Below, piece after piece: positions 1 to 7,685 of a stretch of DNA of 45,030 bases; within the stretch, counting starts at the first letter, position 1, and each line of letters opens with the position of its first letter. A program made the position numbers and the translations under genes. The stretch is from contig JAZRMG010000142.1 in NCBI GenBank assembly GCA_045647345.1, positions 1 to 45,030 of the forward strand, written 5' to 3'. The notes below the pieces were generated by a model, which did no database searches, had not been told where the DNA came from, and worked only from the letters and a program-made list of their open reading frames with translations. This stretch comes from UBA1189 sp045647345 (GTDB lineage Bacteria; Bacteroidota; Bacteroidia; Bacteroidales; Bacteroidaceae).

Positions 1-1
1 T

Positions 2-232
2 GAGAGCACGCGCTTTATGTTCCAGTGTCCCACGCAGGTGGATTATAACATGCTGGAGGACTTGATTACACAGACCCCCGAAATGGCGCCATGTCGTCTG
101 CTCGATTGCTGGCTGGCATTGGTCACCTTCAATCTCGATAGGGAGCAGCTGGAGAAGGCAGCCACAGGAAGCCTGAAAGTGGGACTCACCTGCATGGGAG
201 GAGAGAAGAAAATCTTATTGTATAACAAATAA
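2..232 (+). CDS. C-terminal part of an unrecognised small protein (5' end uncertain)
   Basis: The frame is open from the first bases of the window, so the gene may begin upstream; an internal ATG at 17 would give 71 residues. The product is small with no signal peptide or membrane segment, and I recognise no domain. It ends 17 bases before the next small gene in the same direction, so it is probably the first visible member of a row of short accessory genes leading to the DUF3987 protein. Reality as a gene is supported by its clean junction with the next reading frame and ordinary composition, not by homology. Confidence 0.45.
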   Translation, partial: ESTRFMFQCPTQVDYNMLEDLITQTPEMAPCRLLDCWLALVTFNLDREQLEKAATGSLKVGLTCMGGEKKILLYNK

Positions 233-249
233 ATATGGAGAGAAACATT

Positions 250-420
250 ATGAGAAACAAAAGTAAAGCGCTCATCGAGCGCATGAACAGACCGAAAGGT
301 GAACGCAGCCGACGGGGATTCCCCAAGGTGAAGGTGACGGGCAGATTCTTTCACCCCGCATTGGAAGAGTGGCTACGTCGAGTGAGTGAAACAAATATTA
401 ACCTTATAATTAACAAATAA
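250..420 (+). CDS. Small basic hypothetical protein
   Basis: A 56-residue protein rich in Arg and Lys in its first half (motif RMNRPKGERSRRGFPKVKV), followed by a Trp-containing stretch. An ATG at 235 is in frame, but GGAGAG at 237-242 sits 7 bases before the ATG at 250, so I chose 250. The basic half could bind nucleic acid, but this is only a composition argument. It is followed after 5 bases by the next gene, so they are probably co-transcribed. No family recognised. Confidence 0.5.
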   Translation: MRNKSKALIERMNRPKGERSRRGFPKVKVTGRFFHPALEEWLRRVSETNINLIINK

Positions 421-425
421 AGACT

Positions 426-932
426 ATGAATAACAGAAAGAAGATCAAGAGAGAAGTTACCCCTATCAACGACATGCTTTACACCGCCGTGTACGGCTCA
501 TCATGGGAATGTTACCTGCTGGGCAGGTCCGCAGTAAAGAATTTGAGCAAGCTTATGGGCATGAACCTGTCGGGCCTCATCGGGGGATTCATCCACACAC
601 GTCCACTCACACCTGAAGAGCATGATGCGCTGAATCGAGCAAAGGCCAGCATTGACCACACCATATCTTGGCTGCCCGATGGCATCCGAATGCATGTCTT
701 CGGGTTCCGTAGCGTGAGCGGATTTGAGTTCCTTGTGGAGTTGACACAGCGTTACGACCTTGCCCCTGACCAACTGATGAAGATACACATCGCCTACCTG
801 CGCGATAGAATCCCTCTGAAGGATCTCGAGCGCATGGCCGCCGGCTTCAAAGGGATAAGTTCACCCACAGGGCAGGATAGTGATGATAAGGATGATAATG
901 ACATTAACAAAGGAGACAATGAAAATGAATAA
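426..932 (+). CDS. Hypothetical protein with acidic C-terminal tail
   Basis: A 168-residue soluble protein with no signal peptide. Residues 1-145 look like a folded mixed helical domain; the last ~20 residues are an extremely acidic and Asn-rich tail (DSDDKDDNDINKGDNENE). I recognise no family. Its last 14 bases overlap the start of the next gene, which argues for translational coupling within this run of accessory genes. Function unknown; a structural or DNA-mimicking role for the tail would be speculation. Confidence 0.6.
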   Translation: MNNRKKIKREVTPINDMLYTAVYGSSWECYLLGRSAVKNLSKLMGMNLSGLIGGFIHTRPLTPEEHDALNRAKASIDHTISWLPDGIRMHVFGFRSVSGFEFLVELTQRYDLAPDQLMKIHIAYLRDRIPLKDLERMAAGFKGISSPTGQDSDDKDDNDINKGDNENE

Positions 933-1284
933 GAACAAATTAAATCAAAAGAAAATGCAACAGGTGAATTATTCAATGAGTGATGTTTTTGTCTACTATT
1001 GTGTAGACGTAGTGATTAACTATCAAGGTCAAGGGGGCAGATTGTACCGACTGCTCTACCTGCCCTGTGCCGAGCCCGAGGGTGGCATCACCAATAAGGA
1101 CAAAGCCTACCCGTATGTGGCCGAGTGTGCCTTGGATGCCCAACGCGTGGGGATTCCCTTCTGCCTTGAGGCCGACGACCAGCAGTTGCAGACCACCGGC
1201 GTGGGGGCTACCGTCAGGGTGGTATTCAACAGAGATGCGCAGGGTAAATGGGTGGCCAAGAACTTCAAGCAGAGAGTCCTATGA
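919..1284 (+). CDS. Hypothetical protein, overlapping start with the preceding gene
   Basis: A 121-residue protein with a Lys/Asn/Gln-rich leader and then a compact beta-rich region (YYCVDVVINYQGQGGRLYRL onward) ending in VAKNFKQRVL. Upstream in-frame ATGs exist from 880, but AGGAG at 911-915 is correctly spaced for the ATG at 919, so 919 is preferred. It overlaps the end of the preceding gene by 14 bases. The beta-rich end resembles small single-strand-binding or OB-like accessory proteins in general shape only; no family is claimed. Confidence 0.55.
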   Translation: MKMNKNKLNQKKMQQVNYSMSDVFVYYCVDVVINYQGQGGRLYRLLYLPCAEPEGGITNKDKAYPYVAECALDAQRVGIPFCLEADDQQLQTTGVGATVRVVFNRDAQGKWVAKNFKQRVL

Positions 1285-1430
1285 GCTATAAGCGATTAGT
1301 AAAGACGGTGCTCACCCTCTCAGGGGTGAGTACTGCCATCCCCCCCACACCTAACTCAAAAATGCCTCGTTTGGCGCCTCACATCACCTCAGTACTTTAT
1401 TGGTGTGACAAGAGGTCGTCTGCCTCTTAA
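1281..1430 (+). CDS. Possible 49-residue peptide, start overlapping previous stop
   Basis: An ATG at 1281 overlaps the preceding TGA in an ATGA arrangement typical of coupled translation, giving a 49-residue product beginning MSYKRLVKTVLTLSGVST. The N-terminus is weakly hydrophobic. The DNA inside it folds into a 7-bp hairpin (CTCACCC at about 1310 with GGGTGAG at about 1325), so the stretch could be an untranslated spacer instead. Kept as a low-confidence candidate because of the start/stop overlap. Confidence 0.25.
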   Translation: MSYKRLVKTVLTLSGVSTAIPPTPNSKMPRLAPHITSVLYWCDKRSSAS

Positions 1431-1486
1431 AATAACAGATTGAGTGAATGATATAACTAATGTATAACCCTTTTATTTTTGTTCGT

Positions 1487-1795
1487 ATGCAAACAAACGT
1501 TACGATCAATTACCGTGTGCTCTCGGCCGACTACAATGTGGCGATAGAGGGCAAGCGGTATACCATCCTCGTCATGACCCTGGCCGAGACCTTGGGTCGA
1601 CGACTGCCCTTCGGGGTAAAGCACACAGAGTGTATCCTCATAGAGGAGACCCTCCAGTTCTCGCCCGTGTCTGTGAGGCCGGGCACCATCATCCCCGTGG
1701 AGTTCACGCTATACAAGAGCTCTGACCCTTGGGGCGACACCTACCAGGTGAAACATGTATATAAATTTAAGGAGATAAAGGGAGATAAGATTTAG
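1487..1795 (+). CDS. Hypothetical small beta-rich protein
   Basis: From the ATG at 1487 the protein has 102 residues; an in-frame ATG at 1460 would add nine. Neither has a convincing ribosome site, which is common in Bacteroidetes. The sequence alternates polar and hydrophobic residues (TNVTINYRVLSADYNVAI) and ends VYKFKEIKGDKI, suggesting a small beta domain. It has no signal peptide. The 3' end repeats a GGGAGATAA-like segment (1778-1811) that also supplies the ribosome site of the next gene, 21 bases on. No family recognised; probably co-transcribed with the DUF3987 gene. Confidence 0.5.
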   Translation: MQTNVTINYRVLSADYNVAIEGKRYTILVMTLAETLGRRLPFGVKHTECILIEETLQFSPVSVRPGTIIPVEFTLYKSSDPWGDTYQVKHVYKFKEIKGDKI

Positions 1796-1816
1796 GAATT
1801 AAAGGGAGATAAAACG

Positions 1817-4405
1817 ATGAAAGAAACAAACAGCGAAACAAACAGCGAAACAAACAGTGCAATGAAGAATCAGGCTACACAGACCATCCTCTGCGGCTTC
1901 GGCATCAATGACGGAGTGAGGGAGATGACCATGGAGGAGTATATCAAGCAGATCAAGTCGCAGTTCCATGCCACGCGCGTGGAGGCCATGCGCCGCGAAG
2001 AGAATGCCGAGCGCAGGCAGGAGCTGAAGAAGAAACAATTCTGGATCATCCCCAACGGACACATCCGCGAGGGACGACGCCCCTATGCCATAGGCTCGCA
2101 ACCCAAGGCGGAGAACATCGCCTACCGCGACATACAGCTGCTCGACCTGGACAACCACACGTGGGACTCACCGGGCAATGCCTGGTGGGCTCTGCGCCAG
2201 AGACTGATAGAGAAGGGGCTGGGTGACTATCCGCTGGTGCCCATGGAGAGCGTTTCGGGAAAGGGACTGCACATCTACGTGCGCCTCACGGAGGAGATGA
2301 TGCAGATGTCGCGCCGCGAGGTGATAGCGCTGTGGAGCCTTCTGCTGGGGGTGGACTTTGACCCGGCTGTCACCGACCCTGCACGACGGGCCTTCCAGAG
2401 CCACCGCCTGTACTGCCCCGACGAGGAGGTGGCACTGCTCTTCGGAGCCGAACTCACCGACAAGCAACGCGAAGCGATGGAACAGACCCCCACCAACCTC
2501 CCCCTTAAAGGAGACCCCCTCCATAGAGACTCGCAAGCTATGCTCCTTAGGGGAGATAAATCTCCCGTCGTCGCAACCAACGCTCATTTCGCGTTGGCCC
2601 CCTCTATGGGGAGGAGACAGAGTCCATCGCCAACAAACGAAGTATACATCCCGGATGGCTCTCCCCATAGAGGGGGAGATGCCCATAGGGCAGAGGGGGT
2701 CTACTGTGGGTCTATCGCCGCACGATTGGTGACCCGCCTCTGCGGCACCACCACCCCACCCGAGGGGATGAGAAACTCGACACTCTTCGAAGCAGCCAAG
2801 CAGCTGGCCTACCTCGACGGGACCAGCGAGGAGGACATCACCCGCGCTTTCGGCGAACTGGACTGGCTGGGACTGCCCGAGAGCGAAGCACGCGGATGCA
2901 TACACCGGGCCTTGGCACGCGAGAAGTCGTGGAAATACATACTACCGCCCACACTGACCCAAGCGATGGCAGACGGGCACATGGACGGGGACAGCCTGCC
3001 CGAGGAGGGGACAGCATCAGCGGCATCGGACAACGGGGCAGCAGACACCACGCTGCACCAGGGACACAACTTCCCGACCACGGCCCTGACCTTCCCCCAC
3101 GACCACCTGCCACCGCTCATCGCCCACATCGTGAGCCGCGTGCCCGAGAATGCCCGCGCCAGTGCGGCACAGGCACTCTTCGCTCCGCTGGGAAGCTACG
3201 TGAGCCACTCGTGCATCATGCGCGACCTCACCAACCTGCCACGCCACATGCAGTTTACCGAGATCGTAGGAGGCGACACCTCTTCGGGCAAGGGATACCT
3301 GCCACGCCTGTGCGAAGCCATCATGGCACGACGCATCGAACATGACCGACAGGCCTATCAGGCACTCGACAACTGGAAGAGCCAATGCCAGCAGCTGGCC
3401 AAGGGGGAACAACGCCCGCCCAAACCCTGCACACCGACCTACTACCTGAAGACCAACATCACACAGGCGGCTCTCATAGAGAAGATGAAGCTGCTCGAAG
3501 AGGTGGGCGGAAGGGCGCTCATGGTGGCACCCGAAATCGTGGACCTCAAATACTGCCAGAGCGCCACAGGAGGAAGCGCCGCACACCAGCTGCTGCTCGC
3601 CGCACACGACACACCATCGCAGTGGGGAGCCGACCGCGCAGGGGTGGAGTCGATATCGGCCAGCACCACGCTCTCGCTCAACATCGCCGCCAGCGCCACA
3701 CCACACGGACTGGCCACCTTCATGAAGGGAGGCGCCGAGAACGGAACCATCAACCGCTGCTCGGTGAGCATAGTGCCCTCGACACACGAACTGCCACGAT
3801 ACAGCGACTTCGACACCGAATGGCACACCACACTGGACAGATGGATCGACAACATAGAACAGGCCACGGGAGAGATACACTGCGAAGAGGCCGACCTCGT
3901 GATCGAGGACCTCAGACAATGGTACAACACGACACCAGAGATCGCCAACCGACCCGTGCTCTACGCCATCTGCCACCGACAGATACTCATCACCAAGCAG
4001 CGGGCCTACCTGCTATACATAGCCGAAGGCAACCACTGGACCGACGAGATGGAGACCTTCGTCAGATGGTCGTTCCACTACCAGCTGGAAAGCCTCTACA
4101 GGCTGTTCACGGCCGACATACTCACCTATGAGAACACGCAGAGCAAACCCCTGGGACAAAGCCTGGCTCCCGTAGGCGGCAAGCGATGCGAACTGCTGGA
4201 CCTGCCCCACCGCATCGGGAAGGAGGACCTCATCGCCCTGCGCCAAAGCCGAGGAGCCAAGCACAACCTCGACGCACTGGCCAAGGAGCAGCTGCGCACA
4301 TGGAGACGAAGAGGATTCATCGCACCCGAAGAGGACGGCCGCTATGCCAAGACCGAACTGTGGTATGTGAAGCACCCCGAAGACAAACCGAACACTGAGG
4401 AGTGA
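1817..4405 (+). CDS. VirE-N / DUF3987 primase-like protein with in-frame insert
   Basis: An 862-residue cytoplasmic protein. Residues ~25-205 match the BT4734-like VirE N-terminal domain (SVSGKGLHIYV, then PARRAFQSHRLYCPDE). Residues ~297-375 look like a short helical linker of primase C-terminal type, and ~430-780 resemble DUF3987. A P-loop-like GGDTSSGKG lies near residue 486, with Gly where Ser/Thr would normally follow the Lys. Relatives occur on Bacteroidales mobile islands and are thought to act in element replication; the substrate is unknown. The start is fixed by GGAGAT six bases upstream. The first residues are a short repeat (ETNS three times). Residues 223-296 are encoded by a 219-bp palindrome-rich insert that keeps the frame (see separate entry). 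It is the last of the run of accessory genes. Confidence 0.8.
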   Translation: MKETNSETNSETNSAMKNQATQTILCGFGINDGVREMTMEEYIKQIKSQFHATRVEAMRREENAERRQELKKKQFWIIPNGHIREGRRPYAIGSQPKAENIAYRDIQLLDLDNHTWDSPGNAWWALRQRLIEKGLGDYPLVPMESVSGKGLHIYVRLTEEMMQMSRREVIALWSLLLGVDFDPAVTDPARRAFQSHRLYCPDEEVALLFGAELTDKQREAMEQTPTNLPLKGDPLHRDSQAMLLRGDKSPVVATNAHFALAPSMGRRQSPSPTNEVYIPDGSPHRGGDAHRAEGVYCGSIAARLVTRLCGTTTPPEGMRNSTLFEAAKQLAYLDGTSEEDITRAFGELDWLGLPESEARGCIHRALAREKSWKYILPPTLTQAMADGHMDGDSLPEEGTASAASDNGAADTTLHQGHNFPTTALTFPHDHLPPLIAHIVSRVPENARASAAQALFAPLGSYVSHSCIMRDLTNLPRHMQFTEIVGGDTSSGKGYLPRLCEAIMARRIEHDRQAYQALDNWKSQCQQLAKGEQRPPKPCTPTYYLKTNITQAALIEKMKLLEEVGGRALMVAPEIVDLKYCQSATGGSAAHQLLLAAHDTPSQWGADRAGVESISASTTLSLNIAASATPHGLATFMKGGAENGTINRCSVSIVPSTHELPRYSDFDTEWHTTLDRWIDNIEQATGEIHCEEADLVIEDLRQWYNTTPEIANRPVLYAICHRQILITKQRAYLLYIAEGNHWTDEMETFVRWSFHYQLESLYRLFTADILTYENTQSKPLGQSLAPVGGKRCELLDLPHRIGKEDLIALRQSRGAKHNLDALAKEQLRTWRRRGFIAPEEDGRYAKTELWYVKHPEDKPNTEE
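2484..2702. repeat. 219-bp palindrome-rich element inserted in frame in the DUF3987 gene
   Basis: The segment starts with AGACCCCC (2484-2491) and ends with its exact reverse complement GGGGGTCT (2695-2702). Inside are a 16-base inverted repeat (CCCCCTCTATGGGGAG at 2598-2613 against 2661-2676), a 7-bp hairpin CCAACGC/GCGTTGG (2577-2583 and 2591-2597) and the palindrome GGGAGATAAATCTCCC (2551-2566). Its length is 73 codons exactly and no stop occurs, so it is translated as a Pro/Gly/Arg/Ser-rich loop between two conserved domains. It looks like a REP/MITE-type repeat. I see no clear target duplication and no second copy in the window. Confidence 0.7.
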
Positions 4406-4550
4406 ACACCCCCATGGGCAACCCCGGGCAACGTGGGCAAAGGAATGGGCGATGACAAGGAAAATCAGGGAACAAACACCGCAAATATTGCAAAAAAAAG
4501 TTAAAATATGCACAAACATAATTTATCAGTGCAAGAAGGTGGGGTCATAT

Positions 4551-4581
4551 TTTGCACTCTCGCATAGTGTTAGTAACTTTG
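4551..4581 (+). promoter_or_regulatory. Bacteroidetes-type promoter for the acyl-CoA synthetase gene
   Basis: TTTG at 4551-4554 and TAACTTTG at 4574-4581 are separated by 19 bases, matching the -33/-7 consensus for the Bacteroidetes primary sigma factor. Transcription would start about 4588, leaving a leader of nearly 100 bases. The rest of the 279-base gap after the DUF3987 gene holds GGGCAA-rich sequence (about 4415-4450) and nothing else I can name. Confidence 0.75.
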
Positions 4582-4684
4582 CCGCCGTAAAAGTACAAAC
4601 ATACGGATTCGGTAAAAAAACAGAACCATACCCTTAAATTGTAAACGACCGATCATAAAAACCGTAACAAAACCGAAAAAGACT

Positions 4685-6334
4685 ATGGCAAAAGACATTA
4701 TCTTACGCATCGAAGACAGTATCAAGAAGAATTGGGACCGCGATGCGCTGACCGACTACAAAGGTTGCACCCTGCAGTACAAAGACGTGGCTCGCCGCAT
4801 CGAGAAGTTGCACATCATGTTCCGTGAGGTGGGCATCGTGCCGGGCGACAAGATCTCGCTCTGCGGACGCAACAGTTCGAACTGGGGCGTAGCCTTCCTT
4901 GCTACCCTGACCTATGGTGCCGTGCCCGTGCCCATCCTGCACGAGTTCAAGGCCGACAACGTGCATAACATCATCAACCACTCTGACTCTAAGCTGGCCT
5001 TCATCGGCGAAAACAACTGGGAAAACCTCAACGAGGACGAGATACCCAACGTGCTGGGCGTCATCAGCCTGGAGAACTACGACCTGCGCATCAGCCGCGA
5101 CGAGCGGTTGTCCTATGCCCGCGAGCACCTCAATGAGCTCTTCGGCAAGAAGTTCCCCAACCGTTTCGAGAAGGAGATGGTGAGCTACTACCACAACAAC
5201 CAGCCCGACGACCTGGCCATCATCAACTACACCAGCGGCTCAACGGGCTTCTCAAAGGGTGTGATGATACCCTACCGCGCGGTGACCAACAACATGGAGT
5301 TTGGCAACCAGGTGCTCAACCTCAAGGCCGGCATGACCATCGTGTCTATGCTACCCATGGCCCACATGTATGGCATGGCCTTCGAGTTCCTCTACGAGCT
5401 CACCATAGGTATGCACATCTACTTCCTCACCCGAATACCCTCACCGAAGATCATCTTCCAGGCATTGAACGAAATCAAGCCTTCGGTAATCGTGGCCGTG
5501 CCCCTCATTATCGAGAAGATCATCAAGAAGAACGTCATCCCCAAGCTCGAAACCCCGAGCATGAAGCTCCTGCTCAAGGTGCCCCTCGTGAATGAGGCCA
5601 TCCTCGCCAAGGTGCGCGAGACCATGATCAGCTCGTTCGGCGGCAACTTCTACGAAGTGATTGTGGGTGGCGCAGCCTTCAACCAGGAGGTAGAGACCTT
5701 GCTCCACCAGCTCAAGTTCCCCTATACCGTAGGATACGGAGCCACCGAGTGTGCCCCCATCATCTGCTACGAAGACTGGAAGAAGTTCGTGCCCGGCTCG
5801 TGCGGAAAGGCAGCCTATGGCATGGAGGTACGCATCAACTCTGAAGACCCCGCCAACATCGCCGGCGAAATCCTCGTGAAGGGTCCCAACGTGATGCTCG
5901 GATACTACAAGAACGAGGAGGCTACGGCCGAGACTATCGATGCCGACGGATGGTACCACACCGGTGACCTCGGCGTGATGGACAAAGAGGGCAACGTATT
6001 CATCAAGGGACGCTCAAAGAACATGCTCCTCGGCCCCTCAGGACAGAACATCTACCCCGAGGAGATAGAGGACCAGCTCAACAGCCTCCCCTACGTGGCC
6101 GAGTCGCTCGTCGTACACCGCGACGGCAAGCTCGTGGCACTCATCGTCCCCGACTACGACACCGCCTTCAAGGAGGGCAAGAGCGTACAGGAAGTAGCTG
6201 CACAGATGGACGAGAACCGCGTGGAGCTCAACAAGAACCTGGCTGCCTACTGCCAGATATCCTCTGTACAGATCCAGAGCGAGGAGTTTGAGAAGACTCC
6301 GAAGAAGAGCATCAAGCGCTACCTGTATCAGTAA
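4685..6334 (+). CDS. Long-chain-fatty-acid--CoA ligase family (AMP-binding enzyme)
   Basis: A 549-residue cytosolic or membrane-associated ANL-superfamily enzyme that adenylates a carboxylic acid, probably a fatty acid, and transfers it to CoA or another thiol. The P-loop-like motif YTSGSTGFSKG lies at 182-192, GYGATE near 350, the hinge region WYHTGDLG near 422-429 and the catalytic-lysine region KTPKKSIKRYL at the extreme C-terminus, so the enzyme is full length. It is shorter than classical FadD (~560) and lacks an obvious membrane anchor. It is monocistronic, with its own promoter (4551-4581) and a strong terminator. Substrate chain length cannot be read from the sequence. Confidence 0.9.
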   Translation: MAKDIILRIEDSIKKNWDRDALTDYKGCTLQYKDVARRIEKLHIMFREVGIVPGDKISLCGRNSSNWGVAFLATLTYGAVPVPILHEFKADNVHNIINHSDSKLAFIGENNWENLNEDEIPNVLGVISLENYDLRISRDERLSYAREHLNELFGKKFPNRFEKEMVSYYHNNQPDDLAIINYTSGSTGFSKGVMIPYRAVTNNMEFGNQVLNLKAGMTIVSMLPMAHMYGMAFEFLYELTIGMHIYFLTRIPSPKIIFQALNEIKPSVIVAVPLIIEKIIKKNVIPKLETPSMKLLLKVPLVNEAILAKVRETMISSFGGNFYEVIVGGAAFNQEVETLLHQLKFPYTVGYGATECAPIICYEDWKKFVPGSCGKAAYGMEVRINSEDPANIAGEILVKGPNVMLGYYKNEEATAETIDADGWYHTGDLGVMDKEGNVFIKGRSKNMLLGPSGQNIYPEEIEDQLNSLPYVAESLVVHRDGKLVALIVPDYDTAFKEGKSVQEVAAQMDENRVELNKNLAAYCQISSVQIQSEEFEKTPKKSIKRYLYQ

Positions 6335-6362
6335 GAAGAAGCTAAAACAGATCGCTATACAG

Positions 6363-6398
6363 AAGAGGGATGTCGGCAACGATACTCCCTCTTTTTTT
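6363..6398 (+). terminator. Intrinsic terminator after the acyl-CoA synthetase gene
   Basis: AGAGGGA (6364-6370) pairs with TCCCTCT (6386-6392) around a 15-base loop, followed immediately by a run of T to 6398. Confidence 0.85.
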
Positions 6399-6437
6399 CG
6401 TTCGGCCCAGCAACAGCAAAAGTTAAGCAAGCATACT

Positions 6438-6469
6438 ATTGCAAGGTTCGAATAAAGTGCGTACTTTTG
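6438..6469 (+). promoter_or_regulatory. Probable promoter of the CapA-like gene
   Basis: ATTG (6438-6441), 20 bases, then TACTTTTG (6462-6469). The -33 element has one mismatch to TTTG. Initiation about 6475 would leave only about five untranslated bases before the ATG at 6480. Confidence 0.55.
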
Positions 6470-6479
6470 TGGACCGACA

Positions 6480-7547
6480 ATGACTACACGAGTGGTAATA
6501 AAGATCATACGCTACATCGCCCTGCTGCTGTTACCAGCCTGCATCTACGGACAGCAGCCACAGCGGCTCACCCTGCTCTTCGTGGGCGACCTCATGCAAC
6601 ACCAGGCACAGATCGACGCTGCACGCAGGAGCGACGGCACGTATGACTACAGCCACTGCTTCGGACTGGTGAAGGAGCACATATCCCGTGCCGACCTTGC
6701 CATAGGCAACCTGGAGGTGACACTGGGCGGAGAGCCCTATCGCGGCTATCCGCAGTTCAGCGCCCCCGACGAATACCTCACGGCACTGAAGGAGGCAGGA
6801 TTCGACATACTGGCTACGGCCAACAACCACAGCCTCGACCGCCACCGACGCGGACTGGAACGCACACTGACACTCATCGACAGTGCCCAACTGATGGCCG
6901 TGGGCACCTACCGCAACAGCGAGGACCGCGACAAGCGATACCCCCTCATCGTGGAGAAGAACGGACTGCGCATAGCGCTGCTCTGTGCCACCTACGGCAC
7001 CAACGGCATCGCCGCCACGGCACCCAACATCGTGAACAGCCTCGACCGCGACGAGCTGGCCGCCGACATACGCCGCGCACGTGCCCTGCATCCCGATGCC
7101 ATCATAGCCCTCGTACACTGGGGCGACGAGTATCAGCGCTACCCCAACGCCCGGCAGCGCGACCTCGCCCGCTGGCTCATCGATGAGGGAGTAGACCACG
7201 TCATCGGCAGCCATCCCCATGTGGTGCAGCCGATAGAGCTGGTAGCGAGCAACGAATATCCTACCCGTCACGCTGTGGTGTACTCGTTGGGCAACTACGT
7301 ATCAAACATGAGCATCGCCCATGGCGACGTGGGACTGGCCGTAGAGCTCACCCTGGAGAAGATAGGCCCCACCACCCGACTGCACACACTGGACCACCAC
7401 CTGGTATGGACCGAGCGTGCCGCGCTGAGCCGGAGAGGCGACTTCCGCATCATCCCAGCCGACACCATACCCGCCTACCTCACACCCGACGCCCGACAGC
7501 GCATGCTACATGCCATAGCGGCCGAGGAGGAACTGCTCGCACGATGA
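6480..7547 (+). CDS. CapA-family metallophosphoesterase-like exported protein
   Basis: A 355-residue protein of the PGA_cap/CapA family (calcineurin-like fold), named for poly-gamma-glutamate capsule synthesis, although most Bacteroidetes members lack a proven role. The metal-site motifs are intact: GDLMQH (36-41), GNLE (76-79), TANNHSLD (113-120), HWGDEY (213-218) and GSHPHVVQP (243-251). The N-terminus is a hydrophobic export signal. LPAC at 18-21 is a borderline lipobox, so it may be a lipoprotein or be cleaved at the following YGQ. No capB, capC or pgs partner is nearby, so capsule synthesis is not supported by context. It is followed at 138 bases by the DUF5686 gene, also exported. Confidence 0.88.
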   Translation: MTTRVVIKIIRYIALLLLPACIYGQQPQRLTLLFVGDLMQHQAQIDAARRSDGTYDYSHCFGLVKEHISRADLAIGNLEVTLGGEPYRGYPQFSAPDEYLTALKEAGFDILATANNHSLDRHRRGLERTLTLIDSAQLMAVGTYRNSEDRDKRYPLIVEKNGLRIALLCATYGTNGIAATAPNIVNSLDRDELAADIRRARALHPDAIIALVHWGDEYQRYPNARQRDLARWLIDEGVDHVIGSHPHVVQPIELVASNEYPTRHAVVYSLGNYVSNMSIAHGDVGLAVELTLEKIGPTTRLHTLDHHLVWTERAALSRRGDFRIIPADTIPAYLTPDARQRMLHAIAAEEELLAR

Positions 7548-7685
7548 GAACCACAGAGCGACGAGTAGGCGACATACATGATCGATGTGTACTGAGAGTG
7601 AAAAACACGCAAAAAGAGCAAATCAATCGGTAATTCACCATCCACTATCCGTGATTATTTGTAACTTTGCAGACTTTTAGACGGA

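Noticed and set aside
1309..1331. CTCACCC/GGGTGAG hairpin as a terminator
   Set aside because: No T run follows; it may be chance or part of the candidate small gene.
1474..1481. TATTTTTG as a promoter for the gene at 1487
   Set aside because: It would place the transcription start on the start codon, and no TTTG lies 19-21 bases upstream.
3017..3976. Minus-strand open frame inside the DUF3987 gene
   Set aside because: Antisense shadow caused by the high GC third positions of the real gene.
6480..7547. Poly-gamma-glutamate capsule synthesis locus
   Set aside because: Only the CapA-like protein is present, with no synthetase genes nearby.
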